Shown here: positions 20,501-29,558 of the stretch, one piece after another
Layout of the letters: each line of letters opens with the position of its first letter
How positions within the stretch are numbered: the first letter of the stretch is position 1
Assembly (NCBI GenBank): GCA_947167125.1
Contig: CAMVGT010000001.1
Span: 1 to 64,000 of the forward strand
Direction of reading: 5' to 3'
Origin: an uncultured Erysipelotrichaceae bacterium
GTDB taxonomy: Bacteria > Bacillota_I > Bacilli_A > Erysipelotrichales > Erysipelotrichaceae
Length of the DNA: 64,000 nucleotides
Position numbers and translations under genes: made by a program
The notes under the pieces: model-generated
The model's database searches: none
The model's input: only the letters and a program-made list of their open reading frames with translations
Told to the model about the DNA's origin: nothing

Positions 20501-23500
20501 TGATATGTTTCATCATTGAGCATCGGGTTGCCGCCCATGTAGTAAGCATTGGAGTCGCCTGCATATCTGATAATGAAGGACTCATTTGTCAGAGATTTTT
20601 CGCCGAGTGCAGTGCTTGCATACATGTAAGGAGGACGTTCTTCGAGTTCATACTGGTATTCCAGACGGTTACCTACATCGTTGGAAGCAGCGTCGGACCA
20701 GTTTCCGAAGAAGCCGAGAACAGGAATGGAGTGTTCAACACCTTCAACACCCTCTTCAGTTGTGGATTCCTTAACGAAGAGATAGCCTTCAACATAGTTA
20801 CCATTGACTTCTTCGCTTCCCAGTTCATCGAGGGAACCGTTGAGGTCGATGTCAGCTGTAACTGTGATTGTCTGGCCCGGCTCTGCTTCTGTTGTGGAAG
20901 CACTCAGCTGGTCGAGAGCGAGATAAGCATCATAAGTTGTGATTGTGCCGTCAGCGTCGAGATCTGCATTTTCTTCATATGCGATCGCTTCGCGTGTGCC
21001 GACTACATACTGCAGCAGTGCAACTGCGTCATAAGCGTTGACTGTGCCGTTGTCATCGAAGTCATATCCGTCAACATCACCGGCTGCTTCAAGAGCTTCG
21101 CCGTCAACTGTGTATGTAACAATTGCATCGAGCGGAGTTGTCCATGTGTCACGGAAGGACATACCGGATTCAGTCCACATATCCTGTGTGAAGAAGTCTG
21201 CGCCGAAGTCATAAGCGATCGGAGCATCGGAGAAGTTTGTAACTTCGAATGTTACGGAATACTTGCCTGTACGTTCAGCATCTTCACCGAACATAGCCTT
21301 GACTTTGCCGTCTGCATAGCCCTGCAGATATTCTTCTCTTTCAACAGCTTCGCCGTTGACTGCTGTTCCCTTCATTGTGATGAAGGACTTAGCCTGTGTC
21401 AGGGCAGCGATATTTGCAAGACCTGCACCCTGCTTGATTACAGGATAGTAGCTCATCGCATCTTCTTCGATGACCGGCTTCGCTGTGGACATCAGCAGGC
21501 TGACTGTCAGCTGTCTTTCTGTCAGACCTGTCTTGGCAACGAGATCGTTTTCTTCGATATACTGGTGAGCCAGAGCTGTCAGACCGGAGATCTGAGGAGC
21601 AGCCATGGATGTACCGGACATCAGTTCATACTTGTCTGTGCCGCCTGCGATTGCGCCGGCTGTTGTTTTGTTTGTACCGAATACGGAATAGATATTTCCG
21701 CCAGGTGCAGTGATCTCAGGCTTGAGATCGAGGTTGCCTGTAGAGCCCCAGGAGGAGAAGTCAGACATGGTCAGATATTCGGAGTTGAATTCTGAAACTT
21801 CAACATCGGACGCAACAGTCATTGTGCCTTCATAGTATTCAGCACCAGCTTCTGTTGTCTTCTTTTCACCCTTTTCCTTGAGGAATGCACCATCTGCAGC
21901 AGTAATGGAAACTGCCGGTTCTGTGTACAGGTAGCCTGTCAGGTTCATGTTGATTGTACCCGGCTGGTTGTTATAAATAATTGTTGCGACTGCGCCGTTT
22001 TCAACAGCTGCATTTGCCTTTTCAAAGAAGCTTGTGGAGCCTCTGGAGACAACAGCGATCTTGCCGTCGAGAACTTCTGCGAGTGCAGCCATTTCTTCAT
22101 CTGTACCGAAACCGTCGATTGCGATATAGCTGTATTCACCGCCGATGGAAGCCATCGGAGCATTGGCAGCACTGGAACCTTCGCTGTAGAAAATGCCTGT
22201 GCCGTCAACCTTGAGCGGTGTGCCTGTGGAACCGTCGTTGTCAATGGAAGCGACTGTGAAGACATTTGTGAAGGAACCGGGGGATCCGCCTGTAGCATAG
22301 TTGACATCTTCGCCATAGAGGTAACCGTATGTTGAATTTTCTGCCCAGTAGCTGTTATTGCCTGCGGACATAACTACAACAGTATCGCTCTCTGTCATCT
22401 TATTGAGGATGTCAGCGTATGTTGTGTTATACGGCATGCCGGCATTTCCGGAACCGAGTGACAGGTTAACGGAGTCAGCGCCGAGAACGATTGCGTCTTC
22501 AATTGCTGCGAAATAGTCAGAATCGTAAGCGCCGCCACCTTTGCCGAAGACCTTCATTGTGAAGATCTGAGCATCCGGTGCCTGGCCCTGTGTCTTGACT
22601 GAATCAAGAGCCTTAACGAATTCGCCGTCTGCGTTCTTGACATATCTGTTCGCTGCAGCGATACCGGAAACATGGGAGCCATGCTCGCCCTGTGTATCGT
22701 TGACATGGATGATGTCGAGATCGCTGTCAACATAGTTGAATCCGAACGGGATCTTGGAGTTTACATAAACATCTGCAGCCTTGAGGTTGCCGCGCATTCT
22801 CTGAGAAGCATTCAGTTCATCAAGAACAGCCGCAACATCTCTCTTATCAACAGTATCTACAGCTTCATCAAGTGTGGAAATCGCATAGTCATATGCTTCG
22901 GAATCGAAAGACTGATGATCTTTATCGATACCTGTGTCAACGATTGCGACTGTCTGACCTGCACCTGTGTAGTCAGAGAAGATAAGAGTTGTTCCGGTCA
23001 TGCCTGTTGCGACAGCCATGTTCGGATCATCAGACTGAACCGGCTCTGCCGCTTCATACTGATTTTCGATGATGACGTCCTTTACGCCTTCAATTCTCTT
23101 GATTCTTTCGAGCTTGGCATACGGCACGTTGGCGGAAATCATGTTTCCGGCAAGTGTAATATTCCAGACGACATCAAGAGGCTGACCGCCGAGAGCTTCC
23201 TTGGAGATCTTTGCAGCAAGTGCCTGCTGCTGACTCAGGAGGCCTGCACGGTACGCCTTAGCGCCGGCATTTGTTCCGATTCCCATTGTGGAATATCCGG
23301 CATCGATTGTCGAATTTCCGTCAACGAGGATAGAAACACGGACTGTTCCGTCTTTGATCAGGCCTGCTTCTTCAAGATCTTCTTCAGTGACATTCTGAGG
23401 TTTGAGACCCTTGATTTCACTGCTGTCGACCTTTTCCCAGGTGATTCCGTCTGTAACGCGTACAGTGGAGTCATCGGTTTCTTCAGCACGTACCTGAAGG

Positions 23501-23583
23501 ACGTTGGCACTCAGACTTCCAAGGAACATGAAAGCCGATACGATGAGTACCATGAGCTTTTTGACAAATAAACTCATTTTCAT
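17506..23583 (-). CDS. Giant cell-envelope subtilisin-like (S8) protease with PA-like insert, dockerin-like and cohesin-like segments, Big2 domains and three SLH-like repeats
   Basis: Catalytic motifs 'VAIVDTGIDKDHQSF', 'GEHGSHVSGIAA', 'MSGTSMAAPQISGL'; dockerin-type Ca loops 'DFDDNGTVNAYD' and 'DLDADGTITTYD'; cohesin-like 'FTVEYDPEAVELVKAEG...VKIGFISAEALPEGSNVADLTFK'; three C-terminal SLH-like repeats. Confidence 0.9.
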   Translation of the reverse strand: MKMSLFVKKLMVLIVSAFMFLGSLSANVLQVRAEETDDSTVRVTDGITWEKVDSSEIKGLKPQNVTEEDLEEAGLIKDGTVRVSILVDGNSTIDAGYSTMGIGTNAGAKAYRAGLLSQQQALAAKISKEALGGQPLDVVWNITLAGNMISANVPYAKLERIKRIEGVKDVIIENQYEAAEPVQSDDPNMAVATGMTGTTLIFSDYTGAGQTVAIVDTGIDKDHQSFDSEAYDYAISTLDEAVDTVDKRDVAAVLDELNASQRMRGNLKAADVYVNSKIPFGFNYVDSDLDIIHVNDTQGEHGSHVSGIAAANRYVKNADGEFVKALDSVKTQGQAPDAQIFTMKVFGKGGGAYDSDYFAAIEDAIVLGADSVNLSLGSGNAGMPYNTTYADILNKMTESDTVVVMSAGNNSYWAENSTYGYLYGEDVNYATGGSPGSFTNVFTVASIDNDGSTGTPLKVDGTGIFYSEGSSAANAPMASIGGEYSYIAIDGFGTDEEMAALAEVLDGKIAVVSRGSTSFFEKANAAVENGAVATIIYNNQPGTINMNLTGYLYTEPAVSITAADGAFLKEKGEKKTTEAGAEYYEGTMTVASDVEVSEFNSEYLTMSDFSSWGSTGNLDLKPEITAPGGNIYSVFGTNKTTAGAIAGGTDKYELMSGTSMAAPQISGLTALAHQYIEENDLVAKTGLTERQLTVSLLMSTAKPVIEEDAMSYYPVIKQGAGLANIAALTQAKSFITMKGTAVNGEAVEREEYLQGYADGKVKAMFGEDAERTGKYSVTFEVTNFSDAPIAYDFGADFFTQDMWTESGMSFRDTWTTPLDAIVTYTVDGEALEAAGDVDGYDFDDNGTVNAYDAVALLQYVVGTREAIAYEENADLDADGTITTYDAYLALDQLSASTTEAEPGQTITVTADIDLNGSLDELGSEEVNGNYVEGYLFVKESTTEEGVEGVEHSIPVLGFFGNWSDAASNDVGNRLEYQYELEERPPYMYASTALGEKSLTNESFIIRYAGDSNAYYMGGNPMLNDETYHPERNAINAKDTVASLNYTLIRNASGAKFVVEDEDGEVIDEKTFGSSYATYYYPNGAEWRSTTASANLGWQAKNVEEGTALTLKYFTAPEYYSDPYGNIDWEGVSEKNAMTLPVVVDNTAPEFVGDEAVALIYDYKTQKFTDLVVTIQDNEYIAAVGLFDEDDNLLGAYGAKEDAAKGETNVYDFPVDDETPAHIYVAVYDYAANETIYKVNLNGAEEFANDVTVELDTDEVNVLLNSTAKVTATVGPWGIDDSVKWSIEDETIATVDEDGIITGLKEGTTTVTATAVADPEASASAAVIVKTFDIPLNGIVWDENGEVWFSGFNTNNLPNYDKLSGSMRLALASAAYDENGTLYAASFDSDTWATTLYTIDESTYTATAVGPESEIGYMDICKAPSLGSDKMLAAYGTYVLIINKTTGQYEGVFDMASFTGGNYIVGIAYEEQYAHPTYGNTDWVFFIDEAGTVYNTGFLPYNGSFSRFNVSAVGTIADPVDLPYFQSLYYDGTNLFYSRFNEADNKVELVMVEDLYNIGNIWSVGYFADGVWPVGGLYEAGNYTVGQSAASSPAKTNAAIEAAATKSVTKLAPTKKAAKGGLNTVETVKGDDEVINLKKESAGTNSTNAGISEATITVTTNTADTNGLFTVEYDPEAVELVKAEGIDKYSAINTAEDGIVKIGFISAEALPEGSNVADLTFKKLDDSVTEIVITTDEENDEKPGTSETVTFGDHGGITPDPIDPTAITLDAEDLTVAVGETAALTATIEPENCNSKQITWTSADEKIATVDKNGNVFGVKVGTTEITGTTTNGLKATASVRVLFTDVPAEGKYYSAPVYWAVEKGITNGFTDADGLAREFRPGEVATRAQMVTFLWRLSGKPEPKSTASAFSDVDSSAYYYKAVLWAAEKGITKGYDDGTFRPDDTCLREHAVTFLWRVAGKPAAKTKTNAFNDVSVSDYYYTAALWANENGIAKGYSEGEHAGGFGPKLDCLREHIVTFMYRYAK
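18350..18663 (-). other. Cohesin-like segment within the S8 protease
   Basis: 'TNSTNAGISEATITVTTNTADTNGLFTVEYDPEAVELVKAEGIDKYSAINTAEDGIVKIGFISAEALPEGSNVADLTFKKLDDSVTEIVITTDEENDE'. Confidence 0.6.
20906..21078 (-). other. Type-I dockerin-like segment within the S8 protease
   Basis: Two D-x-D-x-D/N-G-x-V/I-x-x-x-D loops: DFDDNGTVNAYDAVALLQYVVG and DLDADGTITTYDAYLALDQL. Confidence 0.75.
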
Positions 23584-23602
23584 AACCTACCCCTTCTATG
23601 AA

Positions 23603-23620
23603 GGTATTTAAATAAATACC
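23603..23620. promoter_or_regulatory. Perfect inverted repeat in the leader of the S8 protease gene
   Basis: GGTATTTA-AA-TAAATACC, 20 nt from the start codon. Confidence 0.5.
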
Positions 23621-23760
23621 AATTGAAATTTTATCAAAAATGAAACGCTTTCACAATTACGCTGCACGGGTTGAATGACACTTTTCATAAAAACAGTAAA
23701 TAATTTCCAGTTGTTTTCAAAAAATGTTTCATTGTCCATTCACGCATGTAAAAAACCATA

Positions 23761-23788
23761 AAAAAAAGCAGGAACACAAAGTCCCTGC
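23761..23788 (-). terminator. Hairpin terminator after the HprK-like/S26 fusion gene
   Basis: Minus strand GCAGGGAC..GTTCCTGC followed by TTTTTTTT. Confidence 0.65.
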
Positions 23789-23789
23789 G

Positions 23790-24977
23790 TTAACGGCGGA
23801 TCAGCTTATGTGCAGCCTTTCTCACTGCAGCATTGGCATGAAGAATTCCCATGCGCAGCGGCCAGGCACCGCACCATAAACGGACATATGTTTTATATTT
23901 GGGATCATCTTCCTTTATTTCTTTTCCATCCCTGACAATCGATGTCAGGATGCCGATGATCTCATTTCTTTTTACATCTTTTTCAAACCACCAGTTGTGA
24001 TCGCCGGCCGTGTCATAGCCGTCTTTCTTCACTTTGATGATTCTGTGAAGAATATACTTCCCGTTTCTTTTGAACAGGACCACATCATTTTTCTTCAGCG
24101 GCTTTTCGATCTTTGAAATGATCACAAGATCCCTGTGCTGCCGCAGCAGCGGCATCATGGAATATCCCTTGCATGTATAGACAAGATATCCGTCTTTCTC
24201 AATGATTTCTTCGAATGTTTTCGGCCTGTCCGTTTCCTTTGCCTGCGGATTCATGCCGTAAAAGGAAACTTCAGCAGCTTCAGGATCCATATTGCACTGC
24301 AGTCTGTAAAACGAAACCGTGCGCATCATTTCAATCAGCAGTCCGATGGAATGCTTCACCCGCTCGGGAATTTCGGAATGATAGCTGTAGCGGATCAGCT
24401 GCGGCAGTGCTTCATCAGCAGAAATCTCTTCGATATGATTTGTCTCTCCTCTTTCCAGGAAACAGACAGCTTTCAGCGGCACATCCGTATTGGTTTCCAG
24501 ATGATGCTTGCCGGACCAGGGAGTGCCGAATACACGGACTTCATCTTTGATCTGGATCAAAGGCTTGTCATCATTGACCATGAAGATTTCATGATTGGTG
24601 AGATGTTCTCTCCATAAGCGGGTATGGGTGCTTTTTCCGGTACCGCTTTCCGCGCAGAACATATAGCCCTGCCCATCCGCACAGATTGCGGAGCCATGAA
24701 ACAGCAGGGTGTCACAATCGATCATCCGCTCGGCGATTTTCCGGTATGCCGCAAGGGATTCATATACCGCTTCCCTGCCTGGCGTATCGGTTCCGTTGCG
24801 TTCAATATGTTTCTGGCGCTCGAATTCCAGATCTTCTTCGGTGATATTCACCGTGAAGTCAGGTTCATCAAATTCCGATACATAGGAAAGACACTGTTTC
24901 TGCAGATATCCGGAATCTGTCACAATTTCAATATTCTGATCGGCCAGTCTGATTTTCAGGTTGCTTTGGATAGTCAT
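23790..24977 (-). CDS. HPr-kinase-like ATPase domain fused to an S24/S26 signal-peptidase-like domain
   Basis: Walker A 'CAESGTGKSTHTRLWREHL' with 'VNDDKPLI' and 'GTPWSGKHH'; C-terminal 'CKGYSMMPLLRQHRDLVII...KKNDVVLFKRNGKYILHRIIKVKKDGYDTAGDHN'. Start moved to ATG 24977, preceded by GGAG; ATG 25019 has no RBS. Confidence 0.75.
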   Translation of the reverse strand: MTIQSNLKIRLADQNIEIVTDSGYLQKQCLSYVSEFDEPDFTVNITEEDLEFERQKHIERNGTDTPGREAVYESLAAYRKIAERMIDCDTLLFHGSAICADGQGYMFCAESGTGKSTHTRLWREHLTNHEIFMVNDDKPLIQIKDEVRVFGTPWSGKHHLETNTDVPLKAVCFLERGETNHIEEISADEALPQLIRYSYHSEIPERVKHSIGLLIEMMRTVSFYRLQCNMDPEAAEVSFYGMNPQAKETDRPKTFEEIIEKDGYLVYTCKGYSMMPLLRQHRDLVIISKIEKPLKKNDVVLFKRNGKYILHRIIKVKKDGYDTAGDHNWWFEKDVKRNEIIGILTSIVRDGKEIKEDDPKYKTYVRLWCGAWPLRMGILHANAAVRKAAHKLIRR

Positions 24978-25038
24978 TTTTCTGTCTCCGGCTTTCCTAT
25001 TATATATGGAGATCGTCATTTCAGAAGGAGTTTTTCTT

Positions 25039-26337
25039 TTACTCTTTATATGTCACCCAGCTTCCGTCGCTTGCGATCCACATGTTTTCGCCGATTTCAT
25101 ACCAGGTATAGCCTTCCGCTTCTTGCACGGATGTCACTGTGAATGTCTGTCCCTTTAAAACAGAACCGGATTCAGCTGCCTTTTCAGCTTCGGCGGAAGG
25201 TTCCTTGCGGACATTGAGACCGTCCACATTGACCTTGACAATACCGATCGGCTGACCCTCACTGTCTTTGGGTGTCACCGCATCACCTGTGCATGTTTCT
25301 TCATTGACCGGTACTGATTGAGCAAGGGTTGTCTTAAGATCCAGGATTCCGTAGGAGCCATGGAAGGAAACATATGTTTTTCCTTCATACAGCGTCGAAG
25401 CATCATCGAAGATAAAGTCTGTCACTTCTGTTCCGCTTTCATCAACGAATCCCCATTTTCCGTTTTTCTTAACCGGCGCATAGCCGTTTTCAAAATATTT
25501 CACATCATCATAGATGTAGCCGGAAAGAATCGTGCCGTTCGAAGCGGACTGGAATGTCCACATGCCGGATTCTGAAACAGGAAGCCAGCCGTTGATGATT
25601 TTCCGGTATTCATCTCCTTCAATATCAAAGATTTTTCCATCCTTTGAAACCATCTTCATGCCGATCTTTTCTCCCTGGCTGCTGTATTCATACATCAGGC
25701 ATGCGGAATCCTCGTTATATGCGACAGGACTCAGCTCGGATGTCGCAAAATCAAGAAGATAGATTTCATTGTCAATGACCTGCCGCAGGGAAACAACCGC
25801 CCCGCCAAGACCTGACGCCGGCATTTCCTCTGTGCTTCTGAAATCCGAAGCGAATACATTCATACTGCCGACGGACGCATCCTCAATATAGTTGTAGTAA
25901 TTGGCAAACGATCCGATGTCCTCTTCAATCACAGCCGGATAAATCACATTGCCGCTGTAATCATAGATTCCTTTTCTGCCGTTCACCGTCACTTCAATGG
26001 CATCGCATGTATAGCTGCCGAACGGAAATTCATTTCCTGTTTCAAGATATACATTCTTTGCCCACTCCGGTGCATATCCTCTCATTTCCTTCTGCACATC
26101 AAGAAGAATATACGGCTCAAATTCAAGATCCCTGATGCCATCCAGCTTCATGGAAGGCGCAAGAGCCCATGTCACCTTCTGTACTGTTTCGGGTTCTTCC
26201 GTATTTTCACGCACTTCCGCAGATTCTGTATTCTCAGGCTGCGGTGTACCTTCTGCAGCAGGAGTTTCCTGCGGCTGACAGCCGCACAGTACGGCCGCAC
26301 ACAGCAATGACAAAGCGGTTTTCATTTTATAATTCAT
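25039..26337 (-). CDS. Lipoprotein with WG-like repeats and C-terminal SH3b domain
   Basis: Lipobox 'AAVLCGCQPQ'; 'NGYAPVKKNGKWGFVDESGTEVTDFIFDDAS'; SH3b 'GLNVRKEPSAEAEKAAESGSVLKGQTFTVTSV'. Confidence 0.75.
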   Translation of the reverse strand: MNYKMKTALSLLCAAVLCGCQPQETPAAEGTPQPENTESAEVRENTEEPETVQKVTWALAPSMKLDGIRDLEFEPYILLDVQKEMRGYAPEWAKNVYLETGNEFPFGSYTCDAIEVTVNGRKGIYDYSGNVIYPAVIEEDIGSFANYYNYIEDASVGSMNVFASDFRSTEEMPASGLGGAVVSLRQVIDNEIYLLDFATSELSPVAYNEDSACLMYEYSSQGEKIGMKMVSKDGKIFDIEGDEYRKIINGWLPVSESGMWTFQSASNGTILSGYIYDDVKYFENGYAPVKKNGKWGFVDESGTEVTDFIFDDASTLYEGKTYVSFHGSYGILDLKTTLAQSVPVNEETCTGDAVTPKDSEGQPIGIVKVNVDGLNVRKEPSAEAEKAAESGSVLKGQTFTVTSVQEAEGYTWYEIGENMWIASDGSWVTYKE

Positions 26338-26537
26338 GATCTGCCTCCGTTATTTCATTCCGGTCTGCCTTATGAATCTTCTGTCTGACTGTTCAGGCAG
26401 ATCCGGTTTCTTTCTTACTGATTTAATCTTAACAAAAGATATGCCTGCCGGCATTGAAACTGTCGCAGCAGGAATTTAAGATGCCACTAAAAAAACGGTC
26501 TGCTGATCTTCTGCAGGCCGTTATTGATGCATATAAT

Positions 26538-27686
26538 TCAGTTCATCCGTGCTTCCAGCTTTTCAATGAGCTTGGTTGTCTCCATGCACATTTCGGTATT
26601 CTTCTTTCCTTTGAATTCGGGAAGATATTCTGCATAGGCATGGTAGTATTTCAGACAGGTATCCCATTCCTCTTTTACATGTTCCGGATGATCCGGTGCT
26701 TTAAGCGGAAGAAGCTTCTGCTCTTCAATCGTTTTCCACAGCCAGTCTGTGAATTTCACCTGGCCGGGATAATTGAGATGTCCGTTGTTATAGAAATCCA
26801 CTTCCATATCAAGGCCGATCTCATCCTTTAACAACTCGGTATTCAGGAACGGATAGCCTCTTTCCTCAATGATTTCCTGGGCTGCGAGAGACCTTTTGAA
26901 TGTGGTAAAGAGTTTGGATGATTCTCCCGGTATTCTGTGGGGTGTCTGGATGAATACAACATTCAGATGATGTTCATCCGCAAAATCAAGATAATCATTC
27001 AGAACCTTCTCATATCTCGCACTGAGAGGCTGTTTTTCCATATGTTCCTTTAAATTCAGAACCTTTCCGGGTTTTTCAGCCGCGTATGTCTGCGCATCGC
27101 CTTTGAAATAGGTATATCCTCTTTTTTCAAGCGTGCGGATTTCATGGAGCTGATCCGGTACATCCGCCCAGTTTGCCGGGAAGCCGACATGGTATTCCTG
27201 AATCGGAAGCAGATAGCTCAGCCATCTGTCGCTTCCTGTTTTCTTCGCGTCCATCGCAATTGAGAAACGATGGGTGTCATAGGGCATATCGTCGGTCATC
27301 TGCTGATCGAAGGGTCTGTGCAGATCAGTATCCTCTCCATAGCAGACATTGTTTACATCGATGATGAAATAATCCGGATTCTGATACTGCATCGCCGACT
27401 CTGTCAGCGGCTTCCACATGGCTGCGGTAATGCCGTCGCAGGCCAGAACATAGCTTGTATAGCCTGTATTTTCATATGCCTTCAAGGGCGAATAGGCACG
27501 TACGATATCGCTCTGTCCGAGCAGCACCATATCGATTGAATCCTTCGGTTCCATATAGAAACCTTTGGTGCGGATGTGGTTGAAATCCCACGGTCTCATG
27601 ATGTAGCTCTGCATATACAGGAGCACAGCGCCCACTGCCGCAAAGAGGCTCAGAATTTTCAGAATTCTTTTGACTGTTCTGTTCAT
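26538..27686 (-). CDS. SGNH/AlgJ-like membrane-anchored partner of MBOAT (DltD-position protein)
   Basis: N-terminal TM; 'DSIDMVLLGQSDIVRAYSPLKAYENTG..SYVLACDG'; directly downstream of the MBOAT gene. Confidence 0.65.
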   Translation of the reverse strand: MNRTVKRILKILSLFAAVGAVLLYMQSYIMRPWDFNHIRTKGFYMEPKDSIDMVLLGQSDIVRAYSPLKAYENTGYTSYVLACDGITAAMWKPLTESAMQYQNPDYFIIDVNNVCYGEDTDLHRPFDQQMTDDMPYDTHRFSIAMDAKKTGSDRWLSYLLPIQEYHVGFPANWADVPDQLHEIRTLEKRGYTYFKGDAQTYAAEKPGKVLNLKEHMEKQPLSARYEKVLNDYLDFADEHHLNVVFIQTPHRIPGESSKLFTTFKRSLAAQEIIEERGYPFLNTELLKDEIGLDMEVDFYNNGHLNYPGQVKFTDWLWKTIEEQKLLPLKAPDHPEHVKEEWDTCLKYYHAYAEYLPEFKGKKNTEMCMETTKLIEKLEARMN

Positions 27687-27694
27687 GGGGCCTC

Positions 27695-29296
27695 CTAAAA
27701 CTGCATATAGACAAACGCCGCGGCGTCATATCCCGGACCGTAGATGCCAAAGCAGAGAACGATGACCATGCCGGCAAACAGCACTGCCCATTCCAGCGGC
27801 CATGGCTTTTCATCAATCATGTCACGGATCTGTTTTCCGGTGGATTCCTGCACAAGGCTGACAACGAACAGAATGATGACCGCAATGCAGAGAATGACAG
27901 CACCGTCCTTATTGATCGGACTGATGTCTGCGATCGTTTTGACTGTTTCGGCAGTCCATACCTGATCAAAGAATACCCTGCGGATCATATCGACTGAAGA
28001 TGATAAACCCGGTGCGATGTCAAAGACATAGCCGACAATGACAATGAACAGGGTTCTGATAATGCGGAACAGTTTGAATCCGAAGGAAGCGGTTTTAATA
28101 TGAAGCGCCTGTGTCATCTGTTCGAAGACCGGCTTCAGCAGTTCCGAGAACATGATGATCAGACCGTTCCATAAACCGAATCCGGCATATTTCCAGTTTG
28201 CGCCATGCCAGAATCCGACAACCATGAAGACGACCAGGGAAGACAGTGAGATCGGGAATACTTTAGCCACATGCTTGCCGTATTCCGTTTTTCCGAAAGA
28301 AGAGTTTTTGATCTTCTTTCCGATATTCATAACCGGCTTTAAAACCGCAAACGGATAGAAGATATATTTCTTCATCCAGGCACCGAGCGAAATGTGCCAT
28401 CTTCTCCAGAAGTCATTGATTGTTTCCGCAAAGTAAGGTCTTCTGAAGTTTTCGACCATATCGATGCCGATGATTTCACAGATGCCTCTGGAAATATCGA
28501 TGCCGGCGGAGAAGTCGGCATACAGCTGCACGGTATAGACCAGCAGAGCCAGCAGGATGACTGTTCCGTTATAGGCAGTATAATCAGCTGTCACAACATT
28601 GAGAAACATGACTGCCCTGTCCGCAATCACCATCTTTTTGAAATAGCCCCATAACATCAGTTCGCATCCGCGCTTCAGATTGTGATAATCATAATCATGC
28701 GGTTCGTAAAGCTGATGCGCCAATTGATCATACATGGAGATCGGTCCCTGGATGATCTGCGGGAAGAAGGAGACAAACAGCAGGAATTTAAAGAAATTCT
28801 TCTCCGCCTCCAGCTTGCCGTTATAGATATCGATCACATAGCCCATCGACTGGAAGGTATAGAACGAAATGCCGAGCGGAATCAGCAGGTTCAGCATCGG
28901 ATAGCGTTCGAATCCGGAGAGGGCATTGACCGTATCGATCATGAAGTTGAGATACTTCAGGAAGATCAGAATACCGAAATTGAGAATCAGACAGGCAAGC
29001 AGAATGTGCCATCTCTTCTTTTTGAGGATTTCCTTCTGCTTTTTCTTTTCTTCCCTGTCCTTGATTGCTTTGACGGTTTCCTTATCTTTCTGATTGCGCG
29101 CTGAAAGAATCCGGCCGGCAAAGTATGTTGAAAGCGAAGTCACAGCCAGATAAATGAAACCTTTTAACGAAGCGCGCGCATAAAAGAACAGACTGGCCCC
29201 CAAGAGGACAGTCCATCTGTATTTCTTCGGAAAGAGGAAATACAGCAATATGGATCCTGTTAAAAACAGTAGGAATGAAGGACTTGTGTAACCCAT
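27695..29296 (-). CDS. MBOAT-family O-acyltransferase (DltB-like)
   Basis: 'LLIPLGISFYTFQSMGYVIDIYNGK', 'FFPQIIQGPISMYDQL', 'NDFWRRWHISLGAWMKKYIFYPF', 'VVGFWHGANWKYAGFGLWNG'. Confidence 0.93.
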   Translation of the reverse strand: MGYTSPSFLLFLTGSILLYFLFPKKYRWTVLLGASLFFYARASLKGFIYLAVTSLSTYFAGRILSARNQKDKETVKAIKDREEKKKQKEILKKKRWHILLACLILNFGILIFLKYLNFMIDTVNALSGFERYPMLNLLIPLGISFYTFQSMGYVIDIYNGKLEAEKNFFKFLLFVSFFPQIIQGPISMYDQLAHQLYEPHDYDYHNLKRGCELMLWGYFKKMVIADRAVMFLNVVTADYTAYNGTVILLALLVYTVQLYADFSAGIDISRGICEIIGIDMVENFRRPYFAETINDFWRRWHISLGAWMKKYIFYPFAVLKPVMNIGKKIKNSSFGKTEYGKHVAKVFPISLSSLVVFMVVGFWHGANWKYAGFGLWNGLIIMFSELLKPVFEQMTQALHIKTASFGFKLFRIIRTLFIVIVGYVFDIAPGLSSSVDMIRRVFFDQVWTAETVKTIADISPINKDGAVILCIAVIILFVVSLVQESTGKQIRDMIDEKPWPLEWAVLFAGMVIVLCFGIYGPGYDAAAFVYMQF

Positions 29297-29313
29297 GACA
29301 AAGGTGCCTCAGG

Positions 29314-29547
29314 TTACTCGTTCTGCAGTCTTTCAACCATCTTTAACAAAGAAGCCGCGCTGTTGAAGTTTTCCGGAACGATTTCCGCAGCCGGAATTGC
29401 GATGTCGTAGTTGTCGTTGAGCGCCGCAATGATCTGCAGAATGGCAAATGAATCGAGAATGCCGTCATCGATCAGTGTGTCGCAGTTTTCAAAATCAACG
29501 TCGTCTTTGATGTCTCTTAAGATGTCAAGAAGTTCTTCCATTTTCAT
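29314..29547 (-). CDS. Acyl/aminoacyl carrier protein (DltC-like)
   Basis: 77 aa with phosphopantetheine site 'LIDDGILDSFAILQII'. Confidence 0.88.
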   Translation of the reverse strand: MKMEELLDILRDIKDDVDFENCDTLIDDGILDSFAILQIIAALNDNYDIAIPAAEIVPENFNSAASLLKMVERLQNE

Positions 29548-29558
29548 TTCCTCCCTTT

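Noticed and set aside
19921-21795. 624-aa plus-strand ORF opposite the S8 protease
   Set aside because: Antisense shadow of a strongly supported coding frame; odd Cys/Phe/Ile-rich composition, no recognisable motif
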